Positions 34,957-46,990 of a stretch of 64,000 nucleotides of DNA are shown piece by piece. Origin of the DNA: Salticus scenicus (Eukaryota > Arthropoda > Arachnida > Araneae > Salticidae); contig OZ005648.1 of NCBI GenBank assembly GCA_963930645.1, positions 201,314,480-201,378,479 of the forward strand, given 5' to 3'. The notes under the pieces were generated by a model, which did not search any database, was not told the origin of the DNA, and saw only the letters and a program-made list of their open reading frames with translations. The stretch's first letter is position 1, and every line of letters starts with the position of its first letter. Made by a program: the position numbers and the translations under genes.

Positions 34957-35438
34957 CCCTTTCGTGGGCTGTGGGAAGTGTAATTCCCATAATAATATTT
35001 TGGCTTTGTTATTATAATGATAGGAACACTAATTACCACTTCAGTTTGTGCTGTCATCTATTGCTCAACCGACTGAATAAAATTAGCACATTTGTTTTGA
35101 AAGTTTGAAAGCTTTGTGTGAGATTTGTTCTACTATGGCACCTATTTTGATGTAACATTTGTACTGCTCAAAGATTCTACTGCAAATGAGAGTACAACAC
35201 TATTTTTATTGTAATAATACTTTCTTGTTTCATATATTTCTGTACATTTTATGTCAGTAACTATCTAATTTAAATAATAATAATTAAAAAATGATAATAT
35301 TTGAATAAATAATAATTTAAATTCAGCAAAATAAAATATATTTTCTTAAATGCTACTGTTTAATTGTTATAAAACATAAAAAAAAAAAAAAAAAAACTGG
35401 AAGAAATTCAAAAGAGAAATAAATGGTCCACAGAAGGG
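34957..35438. mobile_element. Possible TTAA-type MITE
   Basis: The left end CCCTTTCGTGGGCTGTGG and the right end (reverse complement ACCCTTCTGTGGACC) are imperfect inverted repeats. The flanks are TTAA (34953-34956) and TTGA (35439-35442). Confidence 0.45.
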
Positions 35439-35442
35439 TTGA

Positions 35443-36528
35443 TTTCTTTTTCTTTTACATTTTTGTATGAAATGGAATTAAGCAATTTTTGTGTAGCATG
35501 ACCTTACAATTTTTGCATGATAAGCAAGTAACCTTTTTATAAAGTTTACATTTTTTGCTTGCCAGCCTGTGTGATAAAATGGGTCACACCATCAATGCGT
35601 ATACCAGAATTCACAGGTGTTTGTGGTCTAAATAAAGATACTGGTAATCATAATGATTCCAGTCTCTCAGATTTCGTCAAACACATCACAATGTCTTGTA
35701 AAAATAATGAGACATTTGTTCATTTAATTCGTGATGGATTCTCCAAGCCGCTACCACAGCTGTGTTAAAAATGTTGGTGAAAAATTTCCAATACTATTTT
35801 GTACCTTTTATTCTCAGTCGGTAAGAACTCAAAAATCAATCAAGAAGATTTATGCACCAAATTTTTGGTATAAAATCCAATTAAAAAAAAAAAAAAAATT
35901 GTTTCAACGACGACAAAGTTTTTTGACACCAACATTTTACTTGTCCCATTGGCTCCATACATTCAAAATTTGGTGTTAAGTATACAACTTTATTGTCTTT
36001 ACATTTTACTAAACTAATAACCTTTGTTATAATGTAATCAGTGTTCCATCTTTTTTTTTATTTTTAATTACTTTTTTTCCCTTACCAAAACTTTGTTATC
36101 TTGTAAATGACAGGTATGAAACCATAATTGCTTGTAACTATTCAAAGAAATGTATGTATGCTTCTGTAAATAATAAACAAAATCAATTATTATTCTAAAT
36201 TGTAAATAAATGATTATCTTTTTTTCTTTGTTAGGAATTAGAGAAGGATAGTGATAATCAATGCTGTTGCCAGAAAGTATTCCTAAGGGAAGCAAAGTTG
36301 AAATTATGAAATTTCACTATATCTATATTTTAAAATAGACTTATGTGTTTGTTTGGTTGAGGTTGTTAAGCAAGCCAAGCCTATGTATAAGCATAAACAA
36401 CAACAAATTTTTATGTATGAACATGATTCATATGGACTGCCTTTTTACCTTGAGTCTTCCACCACTATTCTCAAATAATAAACTCCTTTTTAAACTTATT
36501 GGTTTATTTTATGAGAAAAGTTTAAAAA

Positions 36529-36561
<33 letters not shown>

Positions 36562-36720
36562 ACCTTGATGAAATTTAGTGTAAGAAATTTTACTTAAATA
36601 ATCTGGTGTGTCACTCACACGACTTTCTCTTACCCTGAAATTTAATACTATAAATACAGCTTGCAGATTAATAGGTAAGATAACGAGTACTGTTATGTAA
36701 ACCTATGTTAAACAATTCAT
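35443..36720. other. Intergenic DNA with short unassigned frames
   Basis: A 69-codon frame at 35559-35768 follows a splice-acceptor-like TTTTTTGCTTGCCAG but matches nothing I know. A (GA)n microsatellite lies at 36530-36553. No gene can be supported. Confidence 0.35.
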
Positions 36721-36845
36721 ATTAGGCTTCTGAAGAGTTTTATATGATAATTAGTTCTGTGTGAGGGGGGCTACCACCCCCCTCAACCCCCTGTTTCATT
36801 AATGCAGCTACATTTATATAGAATTTAATTCGGTTATTAAAAAAT
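36721..36845. repeat. Dispersed repeat also present at 54464-54620
   Basis: ATAATTAGTTCTGTGTGAGG + GGGGCTAC, CTCAACCC, TTTCATTA.TGCA and CTACATTTATATAGAA occur in the same order at 36750-36830 and 54490-54595. The second copy has an extra CCCAAGGGGGTAGACCCC segment. Class unknown. Confidence 0.65.
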
Positions 36846-37374
36846 AATTCTCTTTTAAAAAAATAATTTATTAAAATTATTATTAAAAAAATTATCTTTT
36901 ATGATAAGGCAGACGATTTCCATATTAGAGAAGTAGTATAACACCAAATGTCCAAAAAAAGTCCATTTTATTCTCAATATTTAAAAAAAAAAAAAAAAAA
37001 AAGAAAAAGAAAAAGTACGATTTTTTTTCCAAGTTTTTTTTTCGTTAAAAGTAAAAAAAAATCGATAACTTTGCTTTAAATTATCGCAGATCGATGGTTC
37101 AACCATTCGTTTTAAAGGTATTGGCGAGCTCTTTTGAAAGATACCCATCATGAAAATTTACTCCCCTCGAGGGGGGAGGCAAGGCTCCTACATACACAAT
37201 TTTTTTTTTCCCAGTTAACTATCTCTATTACAAAAAATATATATTCGTTTTATTTGGTTTAGTGCAGTCTATAGACGTTAAACTCTACTTTCCTGCAATT
37301 TCCCCCATAGACGTAATGTATTAGAATTCTCTTGATTGTCCCTGTACACGAACCATTTGCTTGATCATAATGAA
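36846..37374. other. AT-rich DNA, no gene seen
   Basis: A and T homopolymers, and a CCCCTCGAGGGG palindrome at 37164-37175. Nothing coding. Confidence 0.4.
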
Positions 37375-37625
37375 AAGCTTACTGTAGCGTCCCTATATGA
37401 TACACATTTAGAATACCAAGTTTGAACTTTCTGCCATAATTTGTTCTTGAGATATGCTGATAACAGACAGACACACACACAGACATACACACAGACCATT
37501 TGCTAAAAACAAGATTTTCGTATTCAGGGGACCTCAAAACGTGTAAATATAACAAAATCTCGCGTTCGAAAATTTGACCCAAAAATAATACTTTCTCTAC
37601 CTTATGGGTAAGAGAAAGTAAAAAG
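37375..37625. repeat. Dispersed repeat with ACAC-rich centre (second copy)
   Basis: Parallel to 21430-21670 in block order (see there). It ends in ACTTTCTCTACC and GGTAAGAGAAAGT, a short stem. Confidence 0.6.
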
Positions 37626-38180
37626 TATGAAGCTTGTTCCAACCAATCCAAACACCTTCAGCCAAGTTGACTTTAATTCTACATGCAGGAAAAAAGATCC
37701 AACCTTACTCATGTGTCAGGTCAATTGGTTCAAACTATCTCTGTGATGTAAGTTTTACTTGGCAATTTAGATCAAAATATGATATTGCTTTAAATAAAAT
37801 TAAAAACAAATAATTTTTACTGATTAGAATTTTTTGTTTTTTTTTTTTGGAAGACACTAGTGCTCAATCTTAACCCTATATGCTGAGCCCATGATAGTAA
37901 TTAAACAATTTCATGAGGTACATTAATATTCAATAAAATGATTAAACTTTTAAATTATATTTTGTGTTATTCATATAACTCTATAACAAAATATTCTAAT
38001 TAAACATCTTATATGACAAAGAACGGTAAGATACTAGAATTTTTTTTTTTTTTTTTTTTTAAATAATCATGGTTGATTGATTATAAACATTTTACATAAT
38101 TCAAAGAAATCTACATAAAAAATGTCTAATAAACTGATACAGTAGAGGGCCAGAAATCCAGTTCAAAATATCTAAACAGC
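37626..38180. other. Intergenic DNA, no gene seen
   Basis: AT-rich with T runs at about 37840-37849 and 38040-38060. Nothing recognised. Confidence 0.4.
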
Positions 38181-38185
38181 TTGTT

Positions 38186-39211
38186 CAGAGTGTCTACTGA
38201 CTGGAAAGAAAAAAAATTCATGACCTCAAAAAAATTTCTATGACCATTTTTATAGACATTATCCAACCCTACTTTTAAAATTAACTTTTTTTTTTTAGGG
38301 GGGGGGGGGCAACAAAAGTTAGAATGCCTGTAGATTTTCATAGAAGATAATTTTGTTATTTAAAGATACAAATGACTTTTTTGGTTTATAATCATGTTTA
38401 TATATTTACGCTACTAAATAATAGTAATCTGAAAATCGACATGAACTCATAATAGAGAATTTTAATGACCCACACCCGACTCAAAACCTAAAATGAAAAT
38501 TAATAATTCATCTAAAAATCTTGAAATTTAAGTTATAAAGTAAATTTTTATTGCTATAAAACTGGTAAATAATTTAAAAATAATTTAAAATGTAATTACT
38601 AATGCACCAAGTTAAAAGTTTTAAAATCTGAAAAATGGATAAACAATAATTTTTAACCATTTAGGAGTGTTGTGTACTTCAAGTGTTACAAAATGTGGTT
38701 CAAGTTTAGTAATAAGTACAATTTGTACTTATTTTAGTATAGTACAATTTATATAGTACAATTTATATAGTACAATTTGTACTGTACAAAACTATGAATA
38801 AACACCATAAAATGCAATAAACTCGCAACAATTGTTTCGGGTTGAAAAAAAACACGACCATTCATCAGGCGAACAAAGTGGGCACGAGTGCTACAAGCAA
38901 AGCGACAATGCACCAAATGATGCGTTGCCAAATTATGTTTTTGCCCATTAATGAAATTATTTTGAAAGATATTCTCAAGTCTACCCGACTCGTAGGAAAA
39001 AAAAAATTCAATCCACTCAATCCGAACTGCAAGAGAAAAAAATTGTTCAACCCGACCAGTAAAACTGGGTTATCTGAACCAATATGTGACTCAAACCGAC
39101 GGTCAAATTTCATGACCTGCTCTTAACTTTCATGACCTACTGCTGAATTTCATGACCTTTCCATGACTTTCATGACCCATTGTTGATTTTCATGACCTAG
39201 TAGACACCCTG
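38186..39211. mobile_element. hAT-like element, CAGRGTGTCTACT termini, 5-bp duplication
   Basis: The left end CAGAGTGTCTACT matches the reverse complement of the right end (CAGGGTGTCTACT) with one mismatch. TTCATGACC words are reiterated at both ends, four or more times at the right. TTGTT flanks both sides (38181-38185, 39212-39216). Internal GTACAATTTATATA short tandem repeats lie at about 38718-38775. No transposase. Confidence 0.75.
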
Positions 39212-39216
39212 TTGTT

Positions 39217-40110
39217 AGATATAAATGATGAAATTCAGTATTAATAAGTCAGCAAAACTACAAATCAGAGATTTTGGAAAAGATCTTGAATACAGATTTT
39301 GTACTTGCATTTTATGATTACGAAAATAAAATAAATAATAATATAAAAAACTGCTTGTACCTTGAATCTTGGAGTTTAATTACCTAGGCCACACTTGTAA
39401 ATGAATGGCCATAATACTCTTTTACTGTCAGAGAATGGGGAATGTGTTTTAGAAGAAGTGATCATAATCCAGACAGAATTTCTGATTCATATGATCTAAC
39501 AGACCAAAAACAAGTTAATGATAATGAAATTATCAATAACTTGGTATATTAAATCCACCAAAAGAAAATAATGATGATATCAACGAGGTATACAATATAT
39601 AATAAACTAATTTTTAAAAATGCTATCTGATGAAAGCATAACTGAAAAGAAGAACTAGTTATTTAAAATTCTAACAAATTTGAGTAACAAAACAAGAATT
39701 ACTGACTATTTATTTAAAAAAAAAAAAAAAAAAAAAAAAATCTCTATGAAGTATGCATGTTCTTGTTCAAGTATAGTTTTAACCCTTTCCGGCACAATGT
39801 TGCAGCTGCAGACCCAATTTTAAATCTCAAGTGAATTTCTGTTATGGTAATATGGTAATCTAATTCCATCAAATGTTAGGAAATATTTGATTTTTAATGT
39901 AACAATAATTTAATTCTAAGAATTTTTAACTTAGCTGTGAAAAAAATCATTTTCTAAAATTAAAATTATAATGCAAATATCTCCTTTATTGAAAAAAAAA
40001 AAAAAAAAAACTGAAATTTTCTAGTAATTTTATTTATAAGATTTTTCTGAAAATCAATTATGTTTTTCGTACTATCATGCAAATGTTCTGCACAGGAAAG
40101 GCTAGTATAT
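39217..40110. other. Intergenic DNA with a doubtful TTAA-type MITE
   Basis: CCCTTTCCGGCACAATGTTG (39783) and the reverse complement of GTTCTGCACAGGAAAGGC (ending about 40103) are weakly similar inverted ends. Only the left side keeps TTAA. No gene. Confidence 0.3.
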
Positions 40111-40443
40111 ATTACACTGCTCGACATTGAAAATGCAACACCAAGAAGGAATGATAATAACGGAATGAAATTTCTTGGACATATACATTATAGTAGGAAG
40201 AACAATTGATTAAAATTGCAGGAAATTTGGAGTAATATGTACTGACAAAACAGTACATAAAAGCAGCGACCTCTGTGAGCAATAACAGCACATATCTGCC
40301 TAGTCATTGAATCAAACAGCGATTGGATGACATGTACGGGTAGAGCACTTCATGAAGTTTTAACATGATACTACAAATCATCGATCGAAGTTACTGGTGA
40401 GTGGTGGGGGTTCAGTCGCTTTTCAATGATTAAACAGTCATTT

Positions 40444-40740
40444 TCATTGGTGCTTAATCATTGAAAGTGCGAGATCAGGAGAATGCGCTGGCCAGAGCAA
40501 CAGTCGAACACATTCGGCATCAATGAGGGCCCAGACAATATGGACAACTTGCAGTCGTGCATTGTCCTGCTTAAATGTTGCGCTTTGGAGGCCTTGAACA
40601 TATGGCAGAGCTATGGGCCTTAACTCGTCAGAAATGTAATGGCTGGTATTCAGAGTGGCGGGAATGAAAACAAGAGGTGACTGGGACGTGTATCCAATGG
40701 TACAACATACCATCAATCCAAGTGATGACTCAGTATGCGG
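40444..40740 (-). pseudogene. Tc1-like transposase C-terminal fragment, left arm
   Basis: The minus frame contains FKQDNARLQVVHIVWALIDA (catalytic Asp of the FQQDNA motif) and LLLWPAHSPDLA, the WPxxSPDL motif that precedes the third catalytic acid in Tc1/mariner DDE enzymes. Upstream IALPYVQGLQSATF fits the region before FQQDNA. The frame degenerates right after SPDLA (LSMIKHQ, stop), where family members continue with the catalytic Asp/Glu. The N-terminal DNA-binding and first-Asp regions are absent. Confidence 0.7.
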
Positions 40741-40758
40741 CTACCAAAATTCTGATTA

Positions 40759-42266
40759 CAGGGTTGCCACAAAAGAAATAGAACAAAAATAGTTGCTTTA
40801 GTAGCCTAGAAGCATTAAAATAGTTGCCTAAATAGTAGCCTAATGACCAAAATACTAGCTTAAATATCACATGCTAATGAACATTAAAGGATAAAAACCA
40901 TATGCATTTTCTTACTATTCAGTTTAAGTATACCATTAAAAAAAAATCTTCAAAATAAAATAGTTTTAAGTAATAGAAATGAATTGAAAATTAAATTTTC
41001 TAAGTAATTCATAAAAATAGAAAAATATTAAAAAATATAAAAGATGTCTACCTTAAACAATTAAAGTTGAATTAACTTATGAAATGCCAAATAACTAATT
41101 TTTGATATACATATATTTTTACTTCATTCTAAAACAGGTAATAGAAATAATAATCTGAAAAAAAAGTTACTATTTTTTTTTCAATGTATAAAAAAATTAA
41201 TAATAACCATAAATAAGAAACTTCTATTGAAAATATTAATTACTCAAAAACATGTCTAAAACTTTGAGATTTAAATTAGTAAGAAAAATCTCTGATGAAG
41301 GCTTTTTAAACATGCCCTGATGTAATCTAGTATATATTTAGTATTAAAAGCGAAAAATACCTAATCTTGCCGACAGCAAGGCTCATGTTATTTTACAGAA
41401 AAATCTGTTTCCCCAATTACTCACCACCTAATGTATTTTTATTTATTCCATTTTCACATTCAGAAAATTCACAATCATGGAATTAGTACACGTTTGTTAA
41501 ATTTTATTTATGAGTTAAAAAAAGCGAAAAAATAACTAAGTGCATTTTTGCATTTTTTTCAGCCAGAAAATAAATTATTCAAAGTGAAAAATAATTTTTT
41601 TGAAAATGAGTGCTAATTTAACAATTGGGATTTTTCTGAATGTGAAAACTGAACTGAAAAAAAAAAAAAACACCTGGCAATGAGTCATTGTGGAAACAAA
41701 TTTGTGGAAACATGGGCTTTGGCTGTAAACAAAAAGATTAAGTATTGTCCGATCTTAAGATATGTTTATGTTTCCTTTGATGCTTGTTTTCTTACTGTAT
41801 TCTTTCTTTTCTGATTTACTAAAAGAGATTTACTTTTATAATTTTGTTATTTTTGCTTACATGAAATCAAGGTGGGGAAGGACATAACAGGTCACAGGAG
41901 TGTACTAGTAGTCAATTGCAATAAGCAAATTGGCCAGCTTAATAGGTACATATGTCACATCTGGTGCAATTTCTACATTCTCATTTTATATTTCACCTGC
42001 TTTCAGGTCAACATCAGGGATATGCCATACTTCAAGGTGGTAAAAAATTAAAATGAAAAGTTTTATAAAATGAATAGAAAATATTTCTTTCTGAAAGATT
42101 TTCCTGATATTTCTGGAACAAGAATTTTGCAAAAGGTGAAAAATAGTCTCCCAATAGTTGCCTTTTTGTGAAAATAGTTGCTTTTTCAAGCTTTTTAGGC
42201 AAAAAAAGTAGCCATAGTCTCCTCAGGCTGAAAATAGTTGCCTTTTAGTAGCCTGTGGCAACCCTG
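40759..42266. mobile_element. Nested hAT-like element, CAGGGTTGCCAC termini, 6-bp duplication
   Basis: CAGGGTTGCCACA (40759) and TGTGGCAACCCTG (ending 42266) are exact inverted repeats. TGATTA flanks both sides (40753-40758, 42267-42272). TAGTTGCCTTTTAGTAGCC-type words are repeated near both ends. It contains the palindromic MITE 41360-41742. No transposase. Confidence 0.8.
41360..41742. mobile_element. Palindromic MITE with TA duplication (third-level nest)
   Basis: Left CCTAATCTTGCCGACAGCAA pairs imperfectly with the right end GGCTGTAAACAAAAAGATTA. The inner CACATTCAGAAAATTCACAA faces GATTTTTCTGAATGTGAAAA. TA at 41358-41359 and 41743-41744. Sister of 21021-21418. Confidence 0.7.
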
Positions 42267-42489
42267 TGATTACCCTCAAAACTGCTTTCAGACAAATCAC
42301 AATCCTGTTTACAGCATCAAGATTGCCTTATCCGTATTTAACGGCATTATGAATAATGCACATTGTCAGCTGGGATTCGACATCATCATACTGTCCATCA
42401 TTTGCAATGATGTTATGGGTTCCCATTGGATACACATCTTGATTACTTCATGTTCATATTCCTGGCACTCTGAACAGCGGCCATTAAAT

Positions 42490-42700
42490 TTCTGATGAGT
42501 TAAGGCCCGCCGCTCTGCCCTGTATTCGAGGCCTCCGTAGTGCAAAATTTAAGCAAGATAATGCACGACCGCAAGTTGTTTGTATTGTACGGACCTTCTT
42601 TGATACAGAATGTGTACGACTGTTGCTCTGACCAGCACATTCTCCTGATCTTGCACCAATAGAAATGACTGTTTAATCATTAAAAAGCGACTGGCCCCCC
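42490..42700 (+). pseudogene. Tc1-like transposase C-terminal fragment, right arm
   Basis: The inverted counterpart of the left-arm fragment. Across frames it encodes AAGATAATGCACGACCGCAA (the QDNARPQ region), then ACTGTTGCTCTGACCAGCAC and TCTCCTGATCTTGCACCAAT (the SPDLAPI region), followed by AAAAGCGACTGGCC. Frameshifts and stops break the frame. Confidence 0.6.
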
Positions 42701-43039
42701 ACCACTCACCAGTAACTTCGATCGATGAATTGTGGCATCGTGTTCAAGCTTAATGAAGTGCTCTACACATACATGTCATTCAATGGGTGTTCGATTCAAT
42801 GCCTAGACAGATATGTGCTGTTACTACTCACAGAGGTCGCTGCTTTATGTACTGTTTTCTCAGTACATATTACTTCAAATTTCCTGAAATTTTAATCAAT
42901 TGTTCTTCCTACTATAATGTATGTGTCCAACAAATTTCATTTTGTTATTATTATTCCTTCTTGGTGTCGCATTTTCAATGTCAAGTAGTGTATATACACA
43001 TATATAAATAAAGCAATAAAAATTATAATAATTATTCAA

Positions 43040-44859
43040 AAAAAAAAAAAAAAAGTTTATTTCATTTTAAAAGTATTAAGCTTCATTATCTTACATTCAG
43101 TGGTTAAATCATCACATAGTAGTCAATTATTTTACAACACAATAATTTAAGGACAGATATCAACAATAAAATTATGAAATACTATGAGTATATGTAAAAT
43201 GGGTTTTACGTTTATATGATGCACAATTTTCACAAAAACAATTAACACACAATAGAACTGTGTAAATTGGAGAAATAAAAATGCCATTCATAAATTAATA
43301 CATCATAGAACAAAAAAAGAAACATAAATTATTTAAAATGAAAAAGGTATTTACAGTTAAAAAATACAATAAAGTACTTCTAAAAAGGACACATGTTCAG
43401 AATTATTATAAAGAGTAACAAAAGTCCAAATAATTCAAAGGAAAAAAATTATACACAATTAGCAAAAAATAAAAATAAAAATAAAAATAGATAAACAAAC
43501 AAAAAAAACTTCTAATTAGAATGTAATTCTATACTTATTTTCATTTTTAAAATAAAATTAGTACAACTGATTTTTTTTTTCCTTTTAAAGCAATAATATC
43601 ACCAGTCAGGGATGTTTTAAACTAAATAATACTTTAGGAGTATTACATTCTTTTATGTAATTGTAACTAGTAGAATTCACTATTTTACATCATTTCGTGA
43701 GAATTTAACTAGTTATTTCAAATAGTTATCATCTAGTGATTGTCCATTATTCCACGAACTTTTTTGTGATAAATAAAGTCAATATAATAGGCCATCATGT
43801 GTGTATCATTACATTAGTCATTGCTGTAATTCATAAATATTCATGAGAAATAACTAAAATGTAGCTATAATAAGTCCTCTTAATTGCAAATACATTGGAA
43901 TGAAATTTTGTAAGGAGCAATTTATACAAAATTAAGTGAAAAAATAAATTTTTAATTTTCTCACAAGTCTTTTATACTATTTTTGAAAGTTGTGAGGTTA
44001 AAGCTACTTAAAATATTCAAATATATTTAGTAAATAATATGCAGTCTAAAATTCATTAAACTGCTAATCTCATAAGTGACTTATAAAAAAAAAATACATT
44101 ACAGTAGCTATTAAAATAAATAAAATTATGTGCAGAAATTGCTGAAGTTACTAAATATGAGAAAAGTATTGATAAAAAACATATATGGAGGATACGTAAA
44201 AACTAAATTAAATTATTTAATAAAAATACTGCAAAATTATAGTTTTAAATAACCGCATATGGTATAACAGGCTTTCCCCTTCTTTGAGAAATCCCCACTC
44301 ACTAAGTTTTATGCATTTTTTAATATAACGAAAATTAAACTAAGTTTTAAAAAATTGTTCTCTCAACAAGTACGACATGCTTAATACCAAACGACTGATA
44401 AAAATACACATATTATACAAAAGTAAAACAATCACTTGAAAGACCTATGAAAAGAACTGCTTAATCATGTTAGAGCTCAGTACCATCATGCCTAATTCCA
44501 GTTTTAATGAATATGGCAGGAATTTCAAACTATGAGCAAAGTTTTAACTCATCCTCAATGAGATCTCTCTTTTTGGTTGTTTAAAAAATAACTTTTGGCG
44601 CTATATTAACTTACAAACATGAGCTTCAGTGACATGTGTTCTTGTGGTTGAGCTCTCAGATGAGCTTTGAATGATTTGACATTAAAATAAATTATGGTTA
44701 AAGAAGTTATCATCAATTGGAATTCTTCGTTGAGAATGCTGCTAGTAAACTTTGCCATGATCCTCCAGCTGATTGATATGCCAACACAGCACTAATTATA
44801 GTAAAGATGTATGCAGGAATTATTGATACAGCATACAAATGAAGAGGATTTAACAAAGT
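43040..44859 (-). CDS. Putative last exon and 3'UTR of an unidentified membrane protein
   Basis: On the minus strand, TTTTTTTCTTACAG (ending 44860) is a strong splice acceptor. It is followed in phase 0 by 48 codons and TGA (44859-44713): TLLNPLHLYAVSIIPAYIFT, IISAVLAYQSAGGSWQSLLA, AFSTKNSN. The central 25 residues form one likely transmembrane helix with a short polar C-terminal tail. Downstream about 1.65 kb, unusually free of recognisable elements, reaches AATAAA (minus strand; TTTATT at 43056-43061) beside a T-rich tract. That fits a 3'UTR ending near 43040. I do not recognise the protein, and upstream exons were not found in the element-filled DNA beyond 44.9 kb; they may lie outside the window. 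The partial duplicate at 49685-49804 repeats the acceptor. Confidence 0.45.
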
Positions 44860-44993
44860 CTGTAAGAAAAAAATGAAACTGTTAAAAAAATTTGTAAAAT
44901 GCAAAATAAAATTGACAAAAATGATTAAGGCTTCTATTTAGCAATCTATTTTATTTCTATTAATCACAATAGTACATAAAGACTGAAAGTTAA

Positions 44994-45905
44994 GGTATCT
45001 GCCTACTTACGGAGCACTTTTTTCTAAAAAAGCAGACTATGCATTAAGTAATTATATTTTTAGTTATAAACGGACATAGAATGATGGAAAACAGTACATT
45101 TTAAACAAAAATTTCTTTATTTTGCAAAGGAGTAGGTGATTTTGTGTAAAATATGAGCAAAATTTCACGTTTACGCCAAACCTCATATACTCAATAAGAA
45201 TTAATATAATTCAATATCCATTGAAATACATAATGATATGACCGTTATTTGTGCATTGAACTGAAAGTTAAGAGAAATTCTTAAAATTGACTGAAATATG
45301 GTAACTAACAGAGAAAAATACAGAATTTTCCGAAAAAAAATCTGTTTTTTAGAAAATAAACACATGTAAAATCTTCAAAATAGTACATAGAACTTAGCTT
45401 TTAGTTCATTGCGTGACTGCAAATCTGTTATATACTGTGAAAAAATTTCATAGAAAAATCTTGAAAACTTTTGGAGAAATCAGGTTTATCGCATACACAA
45501 AAATAAAAAAATATAGTTTTTCAGAAATCGCATTTAAAAATTTTACTTTGAAATTTACGTAAGTTTTTTTTAAAATTTATACCTTCAAAATTTCACATAT
45601 TTATAAGACAAGCATTTATTTATGTCACAGTGCAAAAACTTTAATTTTTTGTCTTGTCAATATTTTTTTTCAATCAATTTTTACAGAGGAATGTGAATGC
45701 CATTTTTCTGAAAAAATGACAAAACTTCCTGAATTAAAGAATCTCACTTCCGGTTTACTTAATGGGCTATAAATTCGGTTCTAATTAGCGAACAAACAAA
45801 AGTAAAGGTGTTTTGCAAAGCTAAAAGTCTATTCTTTAAAACTAAATAAAAAACGGAAAATCAATATTTTTGTCAAAAATTGTCATTTTAAAGTAGGCAG
45901 ATACT
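44994..45905. mobile_element. 912-bp TTAA-type element
   Basis: The left end GGTATCTGCCTACTT and the right end AAGTAGGCAGATACT are inverted repeats. TTAA flanks both sides perfectly (44990-44993, 45906-45909). No transposase. It lies in what would be the intron upstream of the 44713-44859 exon. Confidence 0.75.
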
Positions 45906-46990
45906 TTAATAATCAGGGGTCTATCCAGGTAAAAATTGGGGCCCTTTTGCTGCCCCTTCACAAAATTCAAACTCTTAAAAACAGCCCTTTCACAAGATTT
46001 CGTTTTATAACTAGCAGGCTTTGCCCGTTTTGCTGGTCACTATATTAAAATGATTTCTTTTTAATTGAATAATTGAAACGTTTAAGTAAATATATTTCGA
46101 TTGGCAACAATTTTTGCCACAGCTTTAGTATGGGATCTCCTCAGTGATATTAAATATCATTTTTAGCTTTTCGAATCTATACAACAAAACTATTATTAAA
46201 ACGAATATTCTCAAAAACAGTCCAATAGTTAAGCTTATTCTTCGACAATTCTGGAAACAGTTGAAGCTGTTACTCATATAGCAAAATTCACTATTCGATG
46301 AATGTTCTGGTATACTCTGAAAAAAAGTAAATTGTTCCACAGGAGTAAAGCAAATAACATCAAATACTCTGGAACATAAATCTTTGCAATCTCAAGAAAA
46401 ATGTTCATTCGCTTAGAGCTCAATCCTTAAAGTGCAATCAATCAGAATAGGTCCCTGAATAACTCTGATTCGCAGTGAGTACAAACTCTCTCGCATAAAT
46501 TAACTCACTCCTTTTAAAACTTTTTGTGATGATTCCATCGAGAATCCCATCCCCGATGATTCCATCAAGTCGGAAAGCTCGAGATCAGTGCTCTCGTGTG
46601 TCGGAGATCTTCGAAACTTGAGGAATTCTTAAGTAGCATTTTTCATCAAACTTGGTTGCCCTCTCACCAAATTTGTCGCCAAGGCTGACACAACTGAAAG
46701 TGAATGAATGAACTGCCCTTTTATTTTCACTTCGCCTGTAAAACTGCTTTCATTGCAACAGTGCTAATGATGCGGGGCAAATAACTAATCCCTAATAACA
46801 ATATGCTATGAGCACTATTTCTGCCGCATTTTAGACAACTAATATTTTTATGGTTATATATATTCCCCATTAAACGTATTCTTATTTTTATTTTTATTTA
46901 TTTATTTAAGTATTAATTTAAATTAAACAAATATTTCTGCTGGACAGCGTGCAGGTACAGTCACACACAGCAGTTCATATATTTGTATTA

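Larger units (their letters stand above)
40115..42990. mobile_element. Inverted (fold-back) Tc1-like element with nested insertions
   Basis: The ends CACTGCTCGACATTGAAAAT (40115) and ATTTTCAATGTCAAGTAGTG (ending 42990) are inverted repeats flanked by TA (40113-40114, 42991-42992). The inverted similarity continues for about 600 bp: 40115-40715 and 42405-42990 both carry the 3' half of the same transposase in opposite orientation. The centre (42273-42400) is unpaired Tc1-type sequence. Removing the nested element 40759-42266 leaves about 1.36 kb. The element is therefore two inverted 3' halves, not a simple full-length transposon. Confidence 0.75.

Noticed and set aside
35559..35768. Possible host exon after an acceptor-like TTTTTTGCTTGCCAG
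   Set aside because: 69 codons with no recognised similarity, no donor in frame and no neighbouring exons.
38842..39126. 94-codon plus frame and 82-codon minus frame over the same bases
   Set aside because: Both lie inside the 38186-39211 element, are mutually antisense and have no recognised motif.
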